Origin: Euglena gracilis
Taxonomy: Eukaryota > Euglenida > Euglenophyceae > Euglenales
DNA length: 64,000 nucleotides
Direction: 5' to 3'
Assembly: GCA_039621445.1 (NCBI GenBank)
Contig: CP154954.1
Coordinates: 36,131,703 to 36,195,702 of the forward strand
The translations under genes and the position numbers were made by a program. The notes below the pieces were generated by a model. The model searched no databases and was not told the DNA's origin. It worked only from the letters and a program-made list of their open reading frames with translations. Every line of letters begins with the position of its first letter. Within the stretch, counting starts at the first letter, position 1. This document shows positions 21,956 to 31,364 of this stretch, piece after piece.

Positions 21956-24900
21956 ATGCTGGACCTGTTTTGCGGGACAGGTTCAGTGGGGGACGTCTAC
22001 CACAGCCTGGGTTACCAGGTCACGTCGGTGGACGTGGACCCCAGGTGGCGGCCAGACATTTGTGTTGACGTGTTAAAATGGAATTTTAAAAAACAGTTCC
22101 AGCCTGGGGATTTTGAGGTGGTGGTGTGCGGGGTCCCCTGCACAGAATTCAGCCTGGCCCTGACCACCAGGGAACGGGATTTTAAATTGTCTGATCGGCT
22201 GGTGCAGCGGGCCCTGGCCATCATCAGACACCTCCGCCCACGGCGGTGGTGGCTGGAAAACACCCGGTACCGTTACCTGCGGACCCGCAGGTACATGGCG
22301 GGAATCCCACACGTGGACGTGGATTACTGCCAGTACGCTGACTGGGGCTACCATAAGCCCACCAGGATATGGGGCAGCCCCCATGTCCTGGGTCTCCGGC
22401 CACGGGTGTGTGACTGCCGGACCTGCACCAACCTGGAAAGCCCAGTTCCTGAGGGGGGACGAAAGGGACGGCACAAAATTCGGCTCAGCAGCAAACACCA
22501 AAACCTGCCCAGGCACCTGAAATGTCGGATCCCGGAGGCGCTCATCCGTGACCTTGCCACAGCACCGGCACCGGAGGCCCACGCTGCCGGGTCTCCGGAG
22601 CCCGCGCGGGACCCCCAGGCAGAGCGAGGGGTGCCCTCGGTCTTGCTCCGTGAGGTGGGGCAGGGTGCCAGTGAACGGCAGCTGCTGATGCGGGTGCAGG
22701 CCAGGGGGCCAGACGGACAGACGCACTTCATCAACGCCCTCATTGACACAGGGGCAGAGGTGAACCTGGTCCGAAGAGGCATGCTACCCAGCACATACCT
22801 CCTGCCTGCCCCCAAGCCCCTGTCCCTGGTGACGGCTAGTGGAGCCAAGATGGAAGGGGGGGAACGTGAGGCAACCCTGGGCCTGGTCCTCCGGCGGGAG
22901 GGGGGCCTGGGTCAGGGGGAAGGGGCCTTGTGGACGGCCCCAGCCTCCTTCTATGAGGCAGACATCCACGTGGAGGCCATCATCGGCTTTCCTGGGCTGG
23001 AGGAAAACCAGCTCGGGGTGTTTCCACATCTCCGAGCCTTGGCATTGAGGGGAGAGCAGATGGTCCTCCTTCGGGGACATGATGCGGAGGGTGAGCAAGT
23101 TCAGCCAGCAGCCCACAAAAAGGCTCAGAAGCGGGTGAGATACCTGAAAATGGTGGAAAAAGTCAGAGCACTGCGGCTTGCTTTGCCAGAGGCAGCCCTG
23201 GGGGAGGACACCGAGGAGCCTGAGTGGGAGGAAAACCCCCTGCACGAGGATGAGGCGACCCAGGAGACAGTTGCCAAGGAACTCCTGCGGGCAGGCCGGG
23301 AGGTCGAAGCACGGGCAGCCCAAGGGGTCATCCTTGTTCCCGAAGGGGAACAGGTGACCAGCCAGCGGGCTGAGGGGCTCCGGGCAGCCCTCCGGAGGGA
23401 CTTCGAGGGGGAGGTTCTCCGAGACAGGATTTGGGGTGAAAGAATCGAGCGGGGGCCCCTGGGGGAAGGGAAAATAGAATTAAAACCGGGATCTGTGGCG
23501 AAAAAACAGAGGCCCATCCACCTGACGGGGGAGAGGCACAGGGCACTGTGTGACCTGGTGGACGAGTGGGTTCGGGACAAGAAGGTGGAGGAGGGGGTGC
23601 CAAGTGCCTGGAGCAGCCCCACATTTGTGGTGGCCAAGAAACAGGGGAAGTGGCGTGGGGTTGTGGATTTCCGGGCATTAAACGAGGCCACAGTGACGGA
23701 TGCTTACCCCCTCCCCAGGATCGAGGACATCCTGGTGAATCAGGGACGGAGGTACCTGTTCTCCGTCCTTGATCTCAAGGATGCCTTCCATCAGGTGCCC
23801 CTACACGAAGACTATCGCCCATACACCTGCTGCAGCACCCCCCGGGGGTCCAAGCAGTGGTGTGTGGTCGTGATGGGCCTGAAAAATGGAGTGGCCATTT
23901 TTCAGCGGGTGATCGACTACACGCTGAGGGATGTGGCTGATGTCGCCAACCCATACGTTGACGACATCGTCGTGGGGACCGAGTGGTGTGGCACGGAGGA
24001 AGCTACCCTGGAGGCACACGACCAGGACATAAGGCGAGTGTTGGGGGCACTGCAGGAACACCGACTGGTCGTGGACAAAAACAATTGCCGCTTCTTCGTA
24101 AGAGAAGTGGAGTTCTGTGGCCACACCCTGGGGGGAGGAAAACGGAGGCCAGCCCCGGGCAAACTCATGGCGCTGGAGAAGTGGGAGGAGCCCCGCACGA
24201 TCACAGCCCTCAGGAGCTTTCTGGGCTTCACCAACTACTACTCCAGCTACGTGAAGGAGTATGACCGGTATGCAGCCCCCCTGATGGAACTCCTCAAGGT
24301 GGGACGTGTGGAAGGGAAAAAAGGCAGCAAAAAACCTGTGAAATTCGGCCAAGTGGAACGGGAGGCCTTCACCACCCTGAAGCAGGAGCTCCTTCGAGGA
24401 TTGGAGCTCCACACCATCAACCCGGACCAGCCATTCATTCTCCGGGTTGATGCGAACGACAAGGCGGTGGGGGCAGCCCTTGAACAGTTTTTGGAGCCAA
24501 CGGAGGGGATGCCCACAGCCGTGGAGGCCACCACACGGAAAACCGTGCCTGTGGTCTTCTGCTCCCGAAAACTCACAGCTGGGCAGGTGAAAAGCTGGTC
24601 TCCGCGAGAGAAGGAGACTTACGCCATCATCCTGGCCCTCCAAAAATGGGCCTCCTACATCGGCCTGCAGCCGGTGTTGGTCCTCACGGACCACAAGTCC
24701 CTGGAGGCCTGGGCCAAGGAAACCCTGGACACGCCCAGCGGACCTGCGGGAAGGCGGGGACGCTGGCATGAATTGTTCTCCCGGTTTGACCTTCACGTGG
24801 TCTACATTCCGGGAAAGGAAAACGTGGTGGCGGATGCCCTCAGCAGATGGGCATATCCTGTCTCCAAGGCATTTGCCGACATCAGCCTCCACAGGAGCGA

Positions 24901-25003
24901 GGAGGATGATGAGGCAATGAGGGCCATGATCGAAGAAGAACGGAGGGAAGAGCGAGAATGCAGGACACCGCACGGGGGGGGGAGGAACTCCACGTGGCGG
25001 TAA
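21563..25003 (+). CDS. pol: Element A Pol: C5-methyltransferase, protease, RT, RNase H (1146 codons)
   Basis: One uninterrupted frame; the start given is only the first TTG after the stop in the Dam-like domain. Domains by residue: end of Dam-like domain 1-90; C5-cytosine methyltransferase about 131-320, with motif I LDLFCGTGSVG at 133, motif IV VPCTEFS with catalytic Cys 193 (codon 22139-22141), and motif VI at 232 changed to ENTRY (element B has ENPRY); aspartic protease with DTGA at 395; RT about 650-890 with YVDD at 798 (23954-23965); RNase H about 955-1100 with Asp 963, Asp 1043 and Asp 1091 in ADALSRW. Pol would copy the RNA into DNA; the methyltransferase presumably modifies DNA of the element or its target. 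It ends at TAA before the integrase, which is reached only by a frame change. Confidence 0.85.
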   Translation: MWTNPPYKKIQEVLEKIRRDQAHAILVIPRWPGRRWNREASGLAVRQVTFPQGTRFFDRGEELCRGTKWPITAFFLCGHPDRCPLEEVTRRGREKKTSFGTHFSGPPPGTAAGEVNPAHLGQVGRADQPRRMLDLFCGTGSVGDVYHSLGYQVTSVDVDPRWRPDICVDVLKWNFKKQFQPGDFEVVVCGVPCTEFSLALTTRERDFKLSDRLVQRALAIIRHLRPRRWWLENTRYRYLRTRRYMAGIPHVDVDYCQYADWGYHKPTRIWGSPHVLGLRPRVCDCRTCTNLESPVPEGGRKGRHKIRLSSKHQNLPRHLKCRIPEALIRDLATAPAPEAHAAGSPEPARDPQAERGVPSVLLREVGQGASERQLLMRVQARGPDGQTHFINALIDTGAEVNLVRRGMLPSTYLLPAPKPLSLVTASGAKMEGGEREATLGLVLRREGGLGQGEGALWTAPASFYEADIHVEAIIGFPGLEENQLGVFPHLRALALRGEQMVLLRGHDAEGEQVQPAAHKKAQKRVRYLKMVEKVRALRLALPEAALGEDTEEPEWEENPLHEDEATQETVAKELLRAGREVEARAAQGVILVPEGEQVTSQRAEGLRAALRRDFEGEVLRDRIWGERIERGPLGEGKIELKPGSVAKKQRPIHLTGERHRALCDLVDEWVRDKKVEEGVPSAWSSPTFVVAKKQGKWRGVVDFRALNEATVTDAYPLPRIEDILVNQGRRYLFSVLDLKDAFHQVPLHEDYRPYTCCSTPRGSKQWCVVVMGLKNGVAIFQRVIDYTLRDVADVANPYVDDIVVGTEWCGTEEATLEAHDQDIRRVLGALQEHRLVVDKNNCRFFVREVEFCGHTLGGGKRRPAPGKLMALEKWEEPRTITALRSFLGFTNYYSSYVKEYDRYAAPLMELLKVGRVEGKKGSKKPVKFGQVEREAFTTLKQELLRGLELHTINPDQPFILRVDANDKAVGAALEQFLEPTEGMPTAVEATTRKTVPVVFCSRKLTAGQVKSWSPREKETYAIILALQKWASYIGLQPVLVLTDHKSLEAWAKETLDTPSGPAGRRGRWHELFSRFDLHVVYIPGKENVVADALSRWAYPVSKAFADISLHRSEEDDEAMRAMIEEERREERECRTPHGGGRNSTWR

Positions 25004-26713
25004 CAACACGCAGTGGGAGAGACACAGCAGCACAGCACAGACCTGGCCCCAGCCCCACAGAGGGGGAGGGGGCTGAGGATTCAGTGCCAGGTGGCTTTGG
25101 CCCTGACCCCACAGGGGGGGGGGCCTGTGGACGCCCCCTCGGGAGATTCAGGTCCCATCCTCATGGGAGGGGAGGGACCTGGGGTACCTGGGTTGGACAC
25201 GCGGGAGACACGAGGTTCCCCACGTGCCGATCTTTTCGTGGATGAATTCGGGAATGAACAGCCGGCAAGAAGGGGGGGACCTGAGGAACACCGACCGGGG
25301 CGAAGAGTTCTGAGTGAGGACCTGCAGTCGACCCACCCCATCGATGATCTCCATGGGGGGGACCTCGGGGAACCTGTGGGGGAACCAATTTCACTTTCTC
25401 CAGACACGGGGGTGCACACCCAGGAGGAGGTGCAGGAGGATCCCTCCATCCCAGTGATGGACAGGGATTGGTCTCGGGCATACGGGAGGTGCCCGGTGTG
25501 GGGGCCTGTTTATGCAAGTGTGCAGGCCCCTGCGGGAGATTGGCCCGAGGGAGTCCGTTTGTACGGGGACAAAATGTACATGGACGGGCTCCTGTGTGAC
25601 CAGCCTGATGGGGCTGGTTGTGCGGGCCCACCACGGGGACGCGGGCCACCCAGGTGCCTCAAGGCTATGGCACCAGATGGGGCGGTGGTATAGGTTCGCA
25701 GATCCAAGGGGGGCAGAGAAAATCACCCAAGGCATCCAGCGGCAATGTGAAATCTGCCAAGCCTGTGACCCCTCTCGAGCACCTTTCAAGTGTGCTCTCG
25801 AAGCCACCCCTGTGCCACCGTTCCTCATGGAAAGCGTGGCAGTGGACCTGTTCGCCATGCCTGAGGTGACCCACGAGGGCCAGGTGTATGATTATCTGGC
25901 CCTGTGCGTGGACCGTGAGAGTGGGTGGACAGTGGCCACCAACCACAAGTACAAGGGCCTGACAGCTGAGGTGGTGGCCAAGGCCATGTTCCACCAATGG
26001 GACATGTTCGGGGTGCCCTCTGTGGTGACCTCGGACCGTGGCCCCCACTTTGCTTCGGGTTGGTGACAAACAATGTGTGCCGGCATGGGGGTGAGGCGTG
26101 CCTACGGGCAGGCCTACCACCTCCGGGCCAACGGTCGGGCAGAGGTGGCAGGCCAACGGGTGATGAACACCCTGCCCAAGCTCATCGCTGACCTGTCGGA
26201 GAAGGAGGCCTCATGGGTGGTGCTCTTACCCAAGGCCCTCCGACACCTGCACGATGTGCCAGGGGAGTCCGGCTTGTCGCCCTGGGAGGTGATCTTCGGG
26301 CGGCACCGGCCACTCCAAGGCCTGCCCCACCAGCCCCCACGAGAGGCCGAGGGGGCAGCCGACTTCATGGCACGGATGCGGGCTATGGACGAGAAGGTGG
26401 CCTCAACCTTGAATGCCTTGCACGCCAAACAGTGGGCTTCCATCAACGCCAAGAGAAGGGACCCACCTCCCCTGGAGGTCGGTGCCAAGGTGTGGTACCG
26501 TCCCGAGACACAGCCGGGCACGGACAAGTTGGCCACCAAGTGGAAAAGGGGGACTGTTGTGGCCCGCCGGGGTCGCCACTCATATGTGGTGGAGCTGGCC
26601 CCAGGGGCCCGCCAAGAGACACACCGGAGCCAACTCAAGCTCCACGCGGCGGACGAGTTCTCCACCGACCCCCTCCCACTGTTCTATTTCAATGACAAGG
26701 CGGCCCCCTGGAG
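25004..26713 (+). pseudogene. int: Element A integrase, frame-disrupted
   Basis: After the RNase H stop the homologous text continues through frames 25013-25693, 25512-26066 and 26073-26795. The zinc-binding region is readable as RAHHGDAGHPG ... CEICQAC. The catalytic core has Asp at 25845-25847 (VAVDLFAMPEV), Asp at 26034-26036 (TSDRGPHF) and Glu at 26142-26144 (NGRAEV), giving the D,D,E triad. A TGA at 26064-26066 replaces the second Trp of the WW pair found in element B. Integrase would insert the cDNA; here it is interrupted by at least one indel near 25600 and this stop. It continues into the chromodomain. Confidence 0.8.
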
Positions 26714-27703
26714 GTGGGACCGGATGAGTGGGTGGTGGAGGAGATTGTGGGCAGCCGGAGACACTCGGAAACGGGAGCCCCAGAATTTCAGGTGAGGTGG
26801 AAAAATTGGGATCCGACGGATCTCCAATGGCTGCCATGGTCAGATTACTTCCCCTCCTACAACGAGGATGTGGTGGATTATTGTGCAGCCAAGGGGATTC
26901 CGTTGGAGGTGGTGGGACTTCTCCGCCCCGGGAAGAGGGGGGGCGGGCACGGGGTCAATAAGGGGGGAGAGGGGCAGGAGGTGGAGGCGAGGGGACGGCG
27001 GGTGCGGAGTTTGTGGTGGTGGCGGTGCACACGCACATCCTTCGCTCTTGTGCGTAGGATGCAGCGCTACGAGCCCCGTCGTCCCTACGTCCCTGGACAT
27101 CTCCCCGTCGCCCCCCCGCCACCATCGGCCGCCGAGGCGGAGGCCGCCCTCCTCACCCTCTTGCCCGCCCCAAGCGCCCCCGCCTGGACACACCCGCGGA
27201 ACCTCCCCAGCCGGCTGACTCCCCCCGACCACCGTCCCCCACACGCCCGGAGGACCTCCGCTCCCTGCTGGTCTACCTCGAGGGGCTGGCGGCGGAGGTG
27301 GAGCACCTCCGGAGCGTGGTGGGGCGGTTGGTGGGCGAGGGAGCGCCGCAGCGGGTGGATGCGGAGGTGCAAGCGGAGGCGCCTGGCGAAGGGGACGACC
27401 AGGGGAGCGAGGAGGAGGCAAGCGAGTCGGCGTCATTGGACCTCCTCGCCGCGGCTGCCACGGCCGGGGACCCCGAGGCCGAGGACGCCGAAGGGGACCA
27501 GGTCGGGGAGCCCGGCGGGGTGCTCCAACTGCTGCTCGCGGAGTTCGAGCCCTTGTGGCCCGGCTCCGATGAGGACCCCTAAGCCCCCCCCCCCCGCCGA
27601 CCCAGACGTAGCCTGGGCCGGCTTACCTGTGGAGGCTAGCCCACCGGGGGGGGGGGGGCAGAAAATGGGGTTGGTGCGGAAAACCTTGGAGGGACCGAGC
27701 TGA
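26714..27703 (+). CDS. Element A chromodomain at the Pol C-terminus
   Basis: The first 60 residues of this frame read DEWVVEEIVGSR, PEFQVRWKNWDPTDLQWLPW and YNEDVVDYCAAKG. This is the chromodomain pattern of an acidic or aromatic start, VEEI, F.V.WK.W, and an acidic helix. Such domains in chromoviruses read histone marks and steer integration to heterochromatin, which fits insertion into a satellite. After about residue 65 the frame becomes Arg/Pro/Ser-rich and is probably only incidentally open; the better frame there is 27058-27582. Confidence 0.7.
   Translation: MGPDEWVVEEIVGSRRHSETGAPEFQVRWKNWDPTDLQWLPWSDYFPSYNEDVVDYCAAKGIPLEVVGLLRPGKRGGGHGVNKGGEGQEVEARGRRVRSLWWWRCTRTSFALVRRMQRYEPRRPYVPGHLPVAPPPPSAAEAEAALLTLLPAPSAPAWTHPRNLPSRLTPPDHRPPHARRTSAPCWSTSRGWRRRWSTSGAWWGGWWARERRSGWMRRCKRRRLAKGTTRGARRRQASRRHWTSSPRLPRPGTPRPRTPKGTRSGSPAGCSNCCSRSSSPCGPAPMRTPKPPPPADPDVAWAGLPVEASPPGGGGQKMGLVRKTLEGPS
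27058..27582 (+). CDS. Element A extra ORF, acidic with coiled coil; absent from element B
   Basis: A frame open from a TAG at 27055-27057 to TAA 27580-27582. The first 35 codons are low-complexity. Then come a basic patch (ARPKRPRLD), a Leu-rich amphipathic helix (LRSLLVYLEGLAAEVEHLRS) typical of a coiled coil, and an acidic tail (EGDDQGSEEEASESASLDLL to FEPLWPGSDEDP). It has no ATG; the GTG at 27298 is unlikely as a start, so it may be reached by frameshifting or splicing (a TTGTGCGTAG precedes it). Element B lacks this whole stretch (about 640 bp). No family is recognised. Confidence 0.35.
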   Translation, partial: DAALRAPSSLRPWTSPRRPPATIGRRGGGRPPHPLARPKRPRLDTPAEPPQPADSPRPPSPTRPEDLRSLLVYLEGLAAEVEHLRSVVGRLVGEGAPQRVDAEVQAEAPGEGDDQGSEEEASESASLDLLAAAATAGDPEAEDAEGDQVGEPGGVLQLLLAEFEPLWPGSDEDP

Positions 27704-29208
27704 TTTCCTTTGTTTGTTGTTGTTGTTGTGTTTCGCAGGTTCAATCTCAATTTCAATTTCAGCGAAGTCAACCCCACAGTGCCCCTTGGCTACGGGCAAG
27801 GGGGCCAGGAGGGGCGACGGGACGCCCGGGTGGGGCGAGGAGGCCACAGGAGCACACCGGGGGGGGGGGTCCCAAGGGTTGAGGGGGCCCACAGCCCCCC
27901 CAAGGCTGGCCTCGCCCACCACCCGCGGCCCACATAGCGCCCCGAGGGGCAAGCGCCCAACGAGATGAGGCGCCCCACGCGCCGCACGTGCACCACACCG
28001 CACGGTGCGGTGCCCGAGGGGCCCACAGGGGGTCCACAGGCGCCTGCGGGCCCGAGGGCCCACAGGGCCACGGAGGCCCAACGGGTGCCTCGAGCGCCCG
28101 GGTGTGCATTATTCTTTTTCCATTTTTTTTGAGCCCTTCAAGTGTTCGGTCGATCTCCATTTCATTTTCGTGTTGCGTTGTCATTAGGCGGTGGGGGTGC
28201 CCCATGGCCGAGTTGGCTCCGGGGGGGGGGCACCTGCCAATTTTGTTCAATTTTTGATGGTTGGCCACACCCCTCTTCGGCCCACCGTGCCGAGGGAGGG
28301 GGGGGGCGCCTGCCAATTCTTCCCGATTTTGACGGTTGGCTACCCCCCTCATCGGCCCACCGTGCCGAAGGAGGGGGGGGGGCGCCTGCCAATTTTTGAC
28401 CGATTTTTTTTGCGGTCGTCCACACCCCTCCTCGGCCCACCATGCCGGGGGGGGGCCCTGCCGCTTTTCCACCAATTTAAAAAGAAAAATACACCCCGTC
28501 GGCCAATTTTTGAAGCTAACGACGCAGGGGGGGGGCAAGCGCCAACCCCCCTCCACACCGGAGAGAGCGGGGGGGGGCAGCCCCCCCCCTCAAGGGGCCC
28601 CAGCCAAGGCGGCCCGGCTCACAACGCGGGGGGGCGGGGGCAGCCCCGACTCCCTCCACGGGGGGGGGGGCAGCCCCCTCCTCCAAGGAACGGGCCCCAC
28701 CCACGGCGCCTCCCCGGCGCCCCCTCCAGCACGCACCCCTGCCAAGCCCCCGGGGGCCTTTGGCCCCGGGAAACCGGGCAAGGCGGGGCGGCCCTTCTGG
28801 GTTGGTCAAATGTTTCCTTCTCAACATGCAGGAGCTTTCCACCCCGGGCCAAGCGGGGCCAGGGGGGGGGGAATCACAATTACACATTGGCATCGAGTGT
28901 TTCGGGGGGGGGGGACGGGCAGTCCGGCCCTACCCAATGGCCAAGAAGGCTCACGGGACCGGAGGGGGAGCAGAGGGGCCCCAAGCGGTGCCTCCCTGGG
29001 TCACGAGCCCGGAGGCGCCCGTCCCTCTTCTCGCCCCTCCCCTGTACCCCCTCTCCGACAACACACGCCGCACACGGCACGTGGCACCACCGCTTGTGCG
29101 TTTCAACAAGAAAAAAATACAAATTTTTTCCGAGGCCGGAAAGCAAAAAGGGGAGGGGGCGGCACCTCGGACCGGCAAAGGAGTCGAATTTAAATGGCAC
29201 GGCAATTT
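27583..29208 (+). other. Element A 3' non-coding region, G/C-tract rich
   Basis: About 1.6 kb without a credible gene. It is dominated by runs of 6-10 G or C and by segments shared in reverse complement with element B (51273-52760). Such runs could form G-quadruplexes in RNA or DNA. The only ordered structure I see is the tandem repeat at 28225-28480. Confidence 0.6.
28225..28480 (+). repeat. Imperfect tandem repeat of about 85 bp, three units
   Basis: Three successive units share a core of CCAATTTT, a GGTTGGCCACACCCCT-like word, TCGGCCCACC and a G run ending GGGCGCCTGCC. Element B carries the same array in reverse complement near 52000-52260, so it belongs to the family and is not unique to this copy. 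Confidence 0.6.
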
Positions 29209-29223
29209 TTTTGAGGAGGGGAG
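29209..29223 (+). promoter_or_regulatory. Element A polypurine tract
   Basis: TTTGAGGAGGGGAG lies immediately 5' of the 3' LTR and follows a T run. The same tract in reverse complement flanks the 3' LTR of element B. It is the expected primer for plus-strand DNA. Confidence 0.8.
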
Positions 29224-29895
29224 TGTGCGCGGTCCGAGGGTGCCCGCCCCAAGGAGGGGTCCCAAGGGGGCCCAAAGGGGCCACGAAGGGCCGCGAGGGG
29301 GCTCCAAGGCCCCCAAGGGCCTTTTGAGGCCCCACTGGCCCCCAAGGGGGCCCCGCGGCCCATTTTGAGCAAGCCAAGGGAAGGTAAAGGAGAGGGCAGT
29401 TTGAGGGGGCCAACAGGCAACCCCCAAGGGGATGCGCAAGCCCTGCTGGGCTTTGCGCAAGCATGCGCACCCCCTTGGTGGGCGCTTGGGATGGCGCAAT
29501 TCATTAATAATTGCGCAGAGTATACCAAGTAGCCCCCACCAGCTGTAGCCCCCCTCCAATTGTACATTTTCTGTGCAGGGCTCTGTTCACATACTGTTTA
29601 TTGTTTGGCATTCAATTGTGTTTTTGCATTTGGGAATCAACAAACTATCAAACAAGTTCAAACAAACAAGTCCAAGTCATTGACCAGATTATTCATTCAA
29701 GTTCAATTGAGTGGACCCCAAAAGTATGTATTTTCCCAATTCTGCAGCTTCACCCACACCAACACCAACCCCTACCCCACTTTTTCACCAAGGGGAAAAC
29801 CCTGTGGGCCCGACGGGCTCAAATTTAAACGATCCTACGCGGGTTGCGCCGCCAGGGGTCCCTTCACAGGGACCTCAGGAGGGGCAACCCCTACA
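29224..29895 (+). repeat. Element A 3' LTR
   Basis: About 98% identical by eye to the 5' LTR, with the same TG...CA ends, followed by GGAT (target duplication) and satellite. Its Gag start codon runs out into flanking satellite. Confidence 0.9.
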
Positions 29896-30172
29896 GGATG
29901 GCCGACCTCTAGCCGGGGCAGAGCGCTCGTTTTTGGAGCGCCGGCGCAGCGGATTTCGGCCAAAAACGTCCGAAAAATGACGGATTTTTGGGCTTACGTT
30001 ACCAACGTGCTATTTTGCGCCTCCCGGACGGTAACTGCTGCGTTTTGCGCACGCCCGGCGCGGGCAAAATTGCGCCGGTCCGCCCGCCGCCCTTCGCCAC
30101 AGTTGGTTAAAGGTTCGCCGACCTCTAGCCGGGGCAGAGCGCTCGTTTTTGGAGCGCCGGCGCAGCGGATTT
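29896..30172 (-). repeat. Satellite A segment between element A and TRIM2
   Basis: About 1.3 monomers. It resumes at GGATGGCCGACCTC after element A and stops at GCGGATTT where TRIM2 begins. Confidence 0.9.
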
Positions 30173-30498
30173 TGTGAGGGGGCGCTGCTGAAGTAAAATT
30201 TTTCTGAGGGTCAATCCTATTAAGAATTGGGAATCCCAGTTTTCAGCTGTATTTTTATCTGACCTTACCCTCTGTTCTGTAGCTCACAACTGTCTTGAGT
30301 TGATTGCCAATGGCTTGGATGTCTTATCTTTATTGCTTGGTTTGAAGTTGGAAGTAGACACTCAAGAGTGGGGATATGGAAGCGCCAGGAGGAAAATCAG
30401 GAAAATTGATGAATTGGATAAGGAAAAGTTCAAGAACCACCCAGGGGCGACGGGGTTGCAGGGAATCAGGGATGGCGGCCCCGGTGGTCCCCTCTCAC
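30173..30498 (+). repeat. TRIM2 left LTR
   Basis: A 325-bp direct repeat with short inverted ends TGTGAG/CTCAC. It is A/T-richer than the satellite. It contains the ATG (30376) of the internal ORF. Confidence 0.8.
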
Positions 30499-31080
30499 AA
30501 TCAACTCAATTGTTGTGTCATTGGTCACATGCCTAAAGTCCAGATGGAAGGTCAAGAAAAGAAAGACCAAGAAGAAGGTAAGACATTATCGCCGGCACAC
30601 GCTCAGACAGAGGTGTGTGAGTCATTGGAAGAAGAAGTACAAGATGAATTTTCAGTTTTACATTACATTTTGGGAAGTGACGTGGAAGATGAGATGTCAT
30701 TGGAACCCATCCCCACCTGTGCACCGGCCGAAGCACAGGTGACCCCAATACCCAGTACATCCAGCATGTCGGAATTCACCACGCCAGCACCAGGTTCAAC
30801 ATGTCCAATGACGGGGTGGTCAACCCCAAATTCAATTGCATCACTGGCCGTGGACCCAGAGGCACTGGGGACTGCAGCTACCCCAGCTGCCATTGCCCCA
30901 CCGGCCGGGAGGACACCATCTTGTTCACATGGCAAGGCCCCCGCCTGTGCTTCGGCCGGCGGATGGGCCGATCCAGCCCCGTCATTGGCTGATGACAAGG
31001 GTGGTTTTTCAGGGTTAACAATTGATGACCTGGGTGATTCTGCGGCTTTTCCATTTGTTTGGGAAGGATATCGTAATTAA
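30376..31080 (+). CDS. TRIM2 ORF, 234 aa, starts in the LTR, unknown
   Basis: ATG at 30376 (MEAPGGKSGKLMNWIRKS) within the left LTR; the frame crosses the LTR end and stops at TAA 31078-31080. The N-terminus is basic, the middle acidic (ESLEEEVQDEFSVLHYIL), then comes an Ala/Pro/Ser/Thr-rich stretch and an ordered-looking end (GFSGLTIDDLGDSAAFPFVW). I recognise no domain. It may be the remnant of a Gag N-terminus, since a start codon in the LTR is also seen in element A, or a captured host fragment. Confidence 0.35.
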   Translation: MEAPGGKSGKLMNWIRKSSRTTQGRRGCRESGMAAPVVPSHNQLNCCVIGHMPKVQMEGQEKKDQEEGKTLSPAHAQTEVCESLEEEVQDEFSVLHYILGSDVEDEMSLEPIPTCAPAEAQVTPIPSTSSMSEFTTPAPGSTCPMTGWSTPNSIASLAVDPEALGTAATPAAIAPPAGRTPSCSHGKAPACASAGGWADPAPSLADDKGGFSGLTIDDLGDSAAFPFVWEGYRN

Positions 31081-31364
31081 AATGTGCTGTGTTCAAATGA
31101 TTTCAGTTTTGGAAGTTCTGCCTGTGTCTCGACCGGCAGAAAAACTTCGCAGGGTAGTGCTGCGGCCACCCCTTTTTGGTGGAGTCCTTTGGCCAAAATG
31201 TCCAAGACGGACAAAAGGAAATTGCGGAAAGCCAAATTACAATATTTTGTTTATGGTCACACTGCTGCACTTCCGCAATAATGTTGTTTGTTGTGTGCTG
31301 TTGTTGCTGTTGATTCGTTGGCCGCACGTTGCAGATTCCCCATTTTATTTATGTTTACAGGTTG

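Larger units (their letters stand above)
17050..29895 (+). mobile_element. Element A: 12.8-kb chromodomain Ty3/Gypsy element with methyltransferase domains
   Basis: A full-length LTR retrotransposon in the satellite: LTRs of 670 and 672 bp (17050-17719, 29224-29895) with TG...CA ends, flanked by GGAT on both sides (17046-17049, 29896-29899). Order: LTR, primer site, Gag, Dam-like domain, C5-methyltransferase, protease, RT, RNase H, integrase, chromodomain, an extra ORF, a 1.6-kb G-rich non-coding region, polypurine tract, LTR. RT before integrase plus the chromodomain place it among chromoviruses of Ty3/Gypsy. The two LTRs differ at about 14 positions by eye (roughly 2%), so the insertion is fairly recent. 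Even so, Gag has frameshifts and a large deletion, and Pol and integrase have stops, so this copy is probably not autonomous. Confidence 0.9.

Noticed and set aside
26950-27703. Arg-rich C-terminal extension of the chromodomain frame
   Set aside because: Composition and repeated Trp/Arg/Ser suggest an out-of-frame reading of the coiled-coil ORF at 27058-27582.
28191-29368. Several ORFs of 200-380 codons in the 3' region of element A
   Set aside because: All are Gly/Pro/Arg-rich products of G and C runs, overlap in three frames, and do not keep the same frame in element B.
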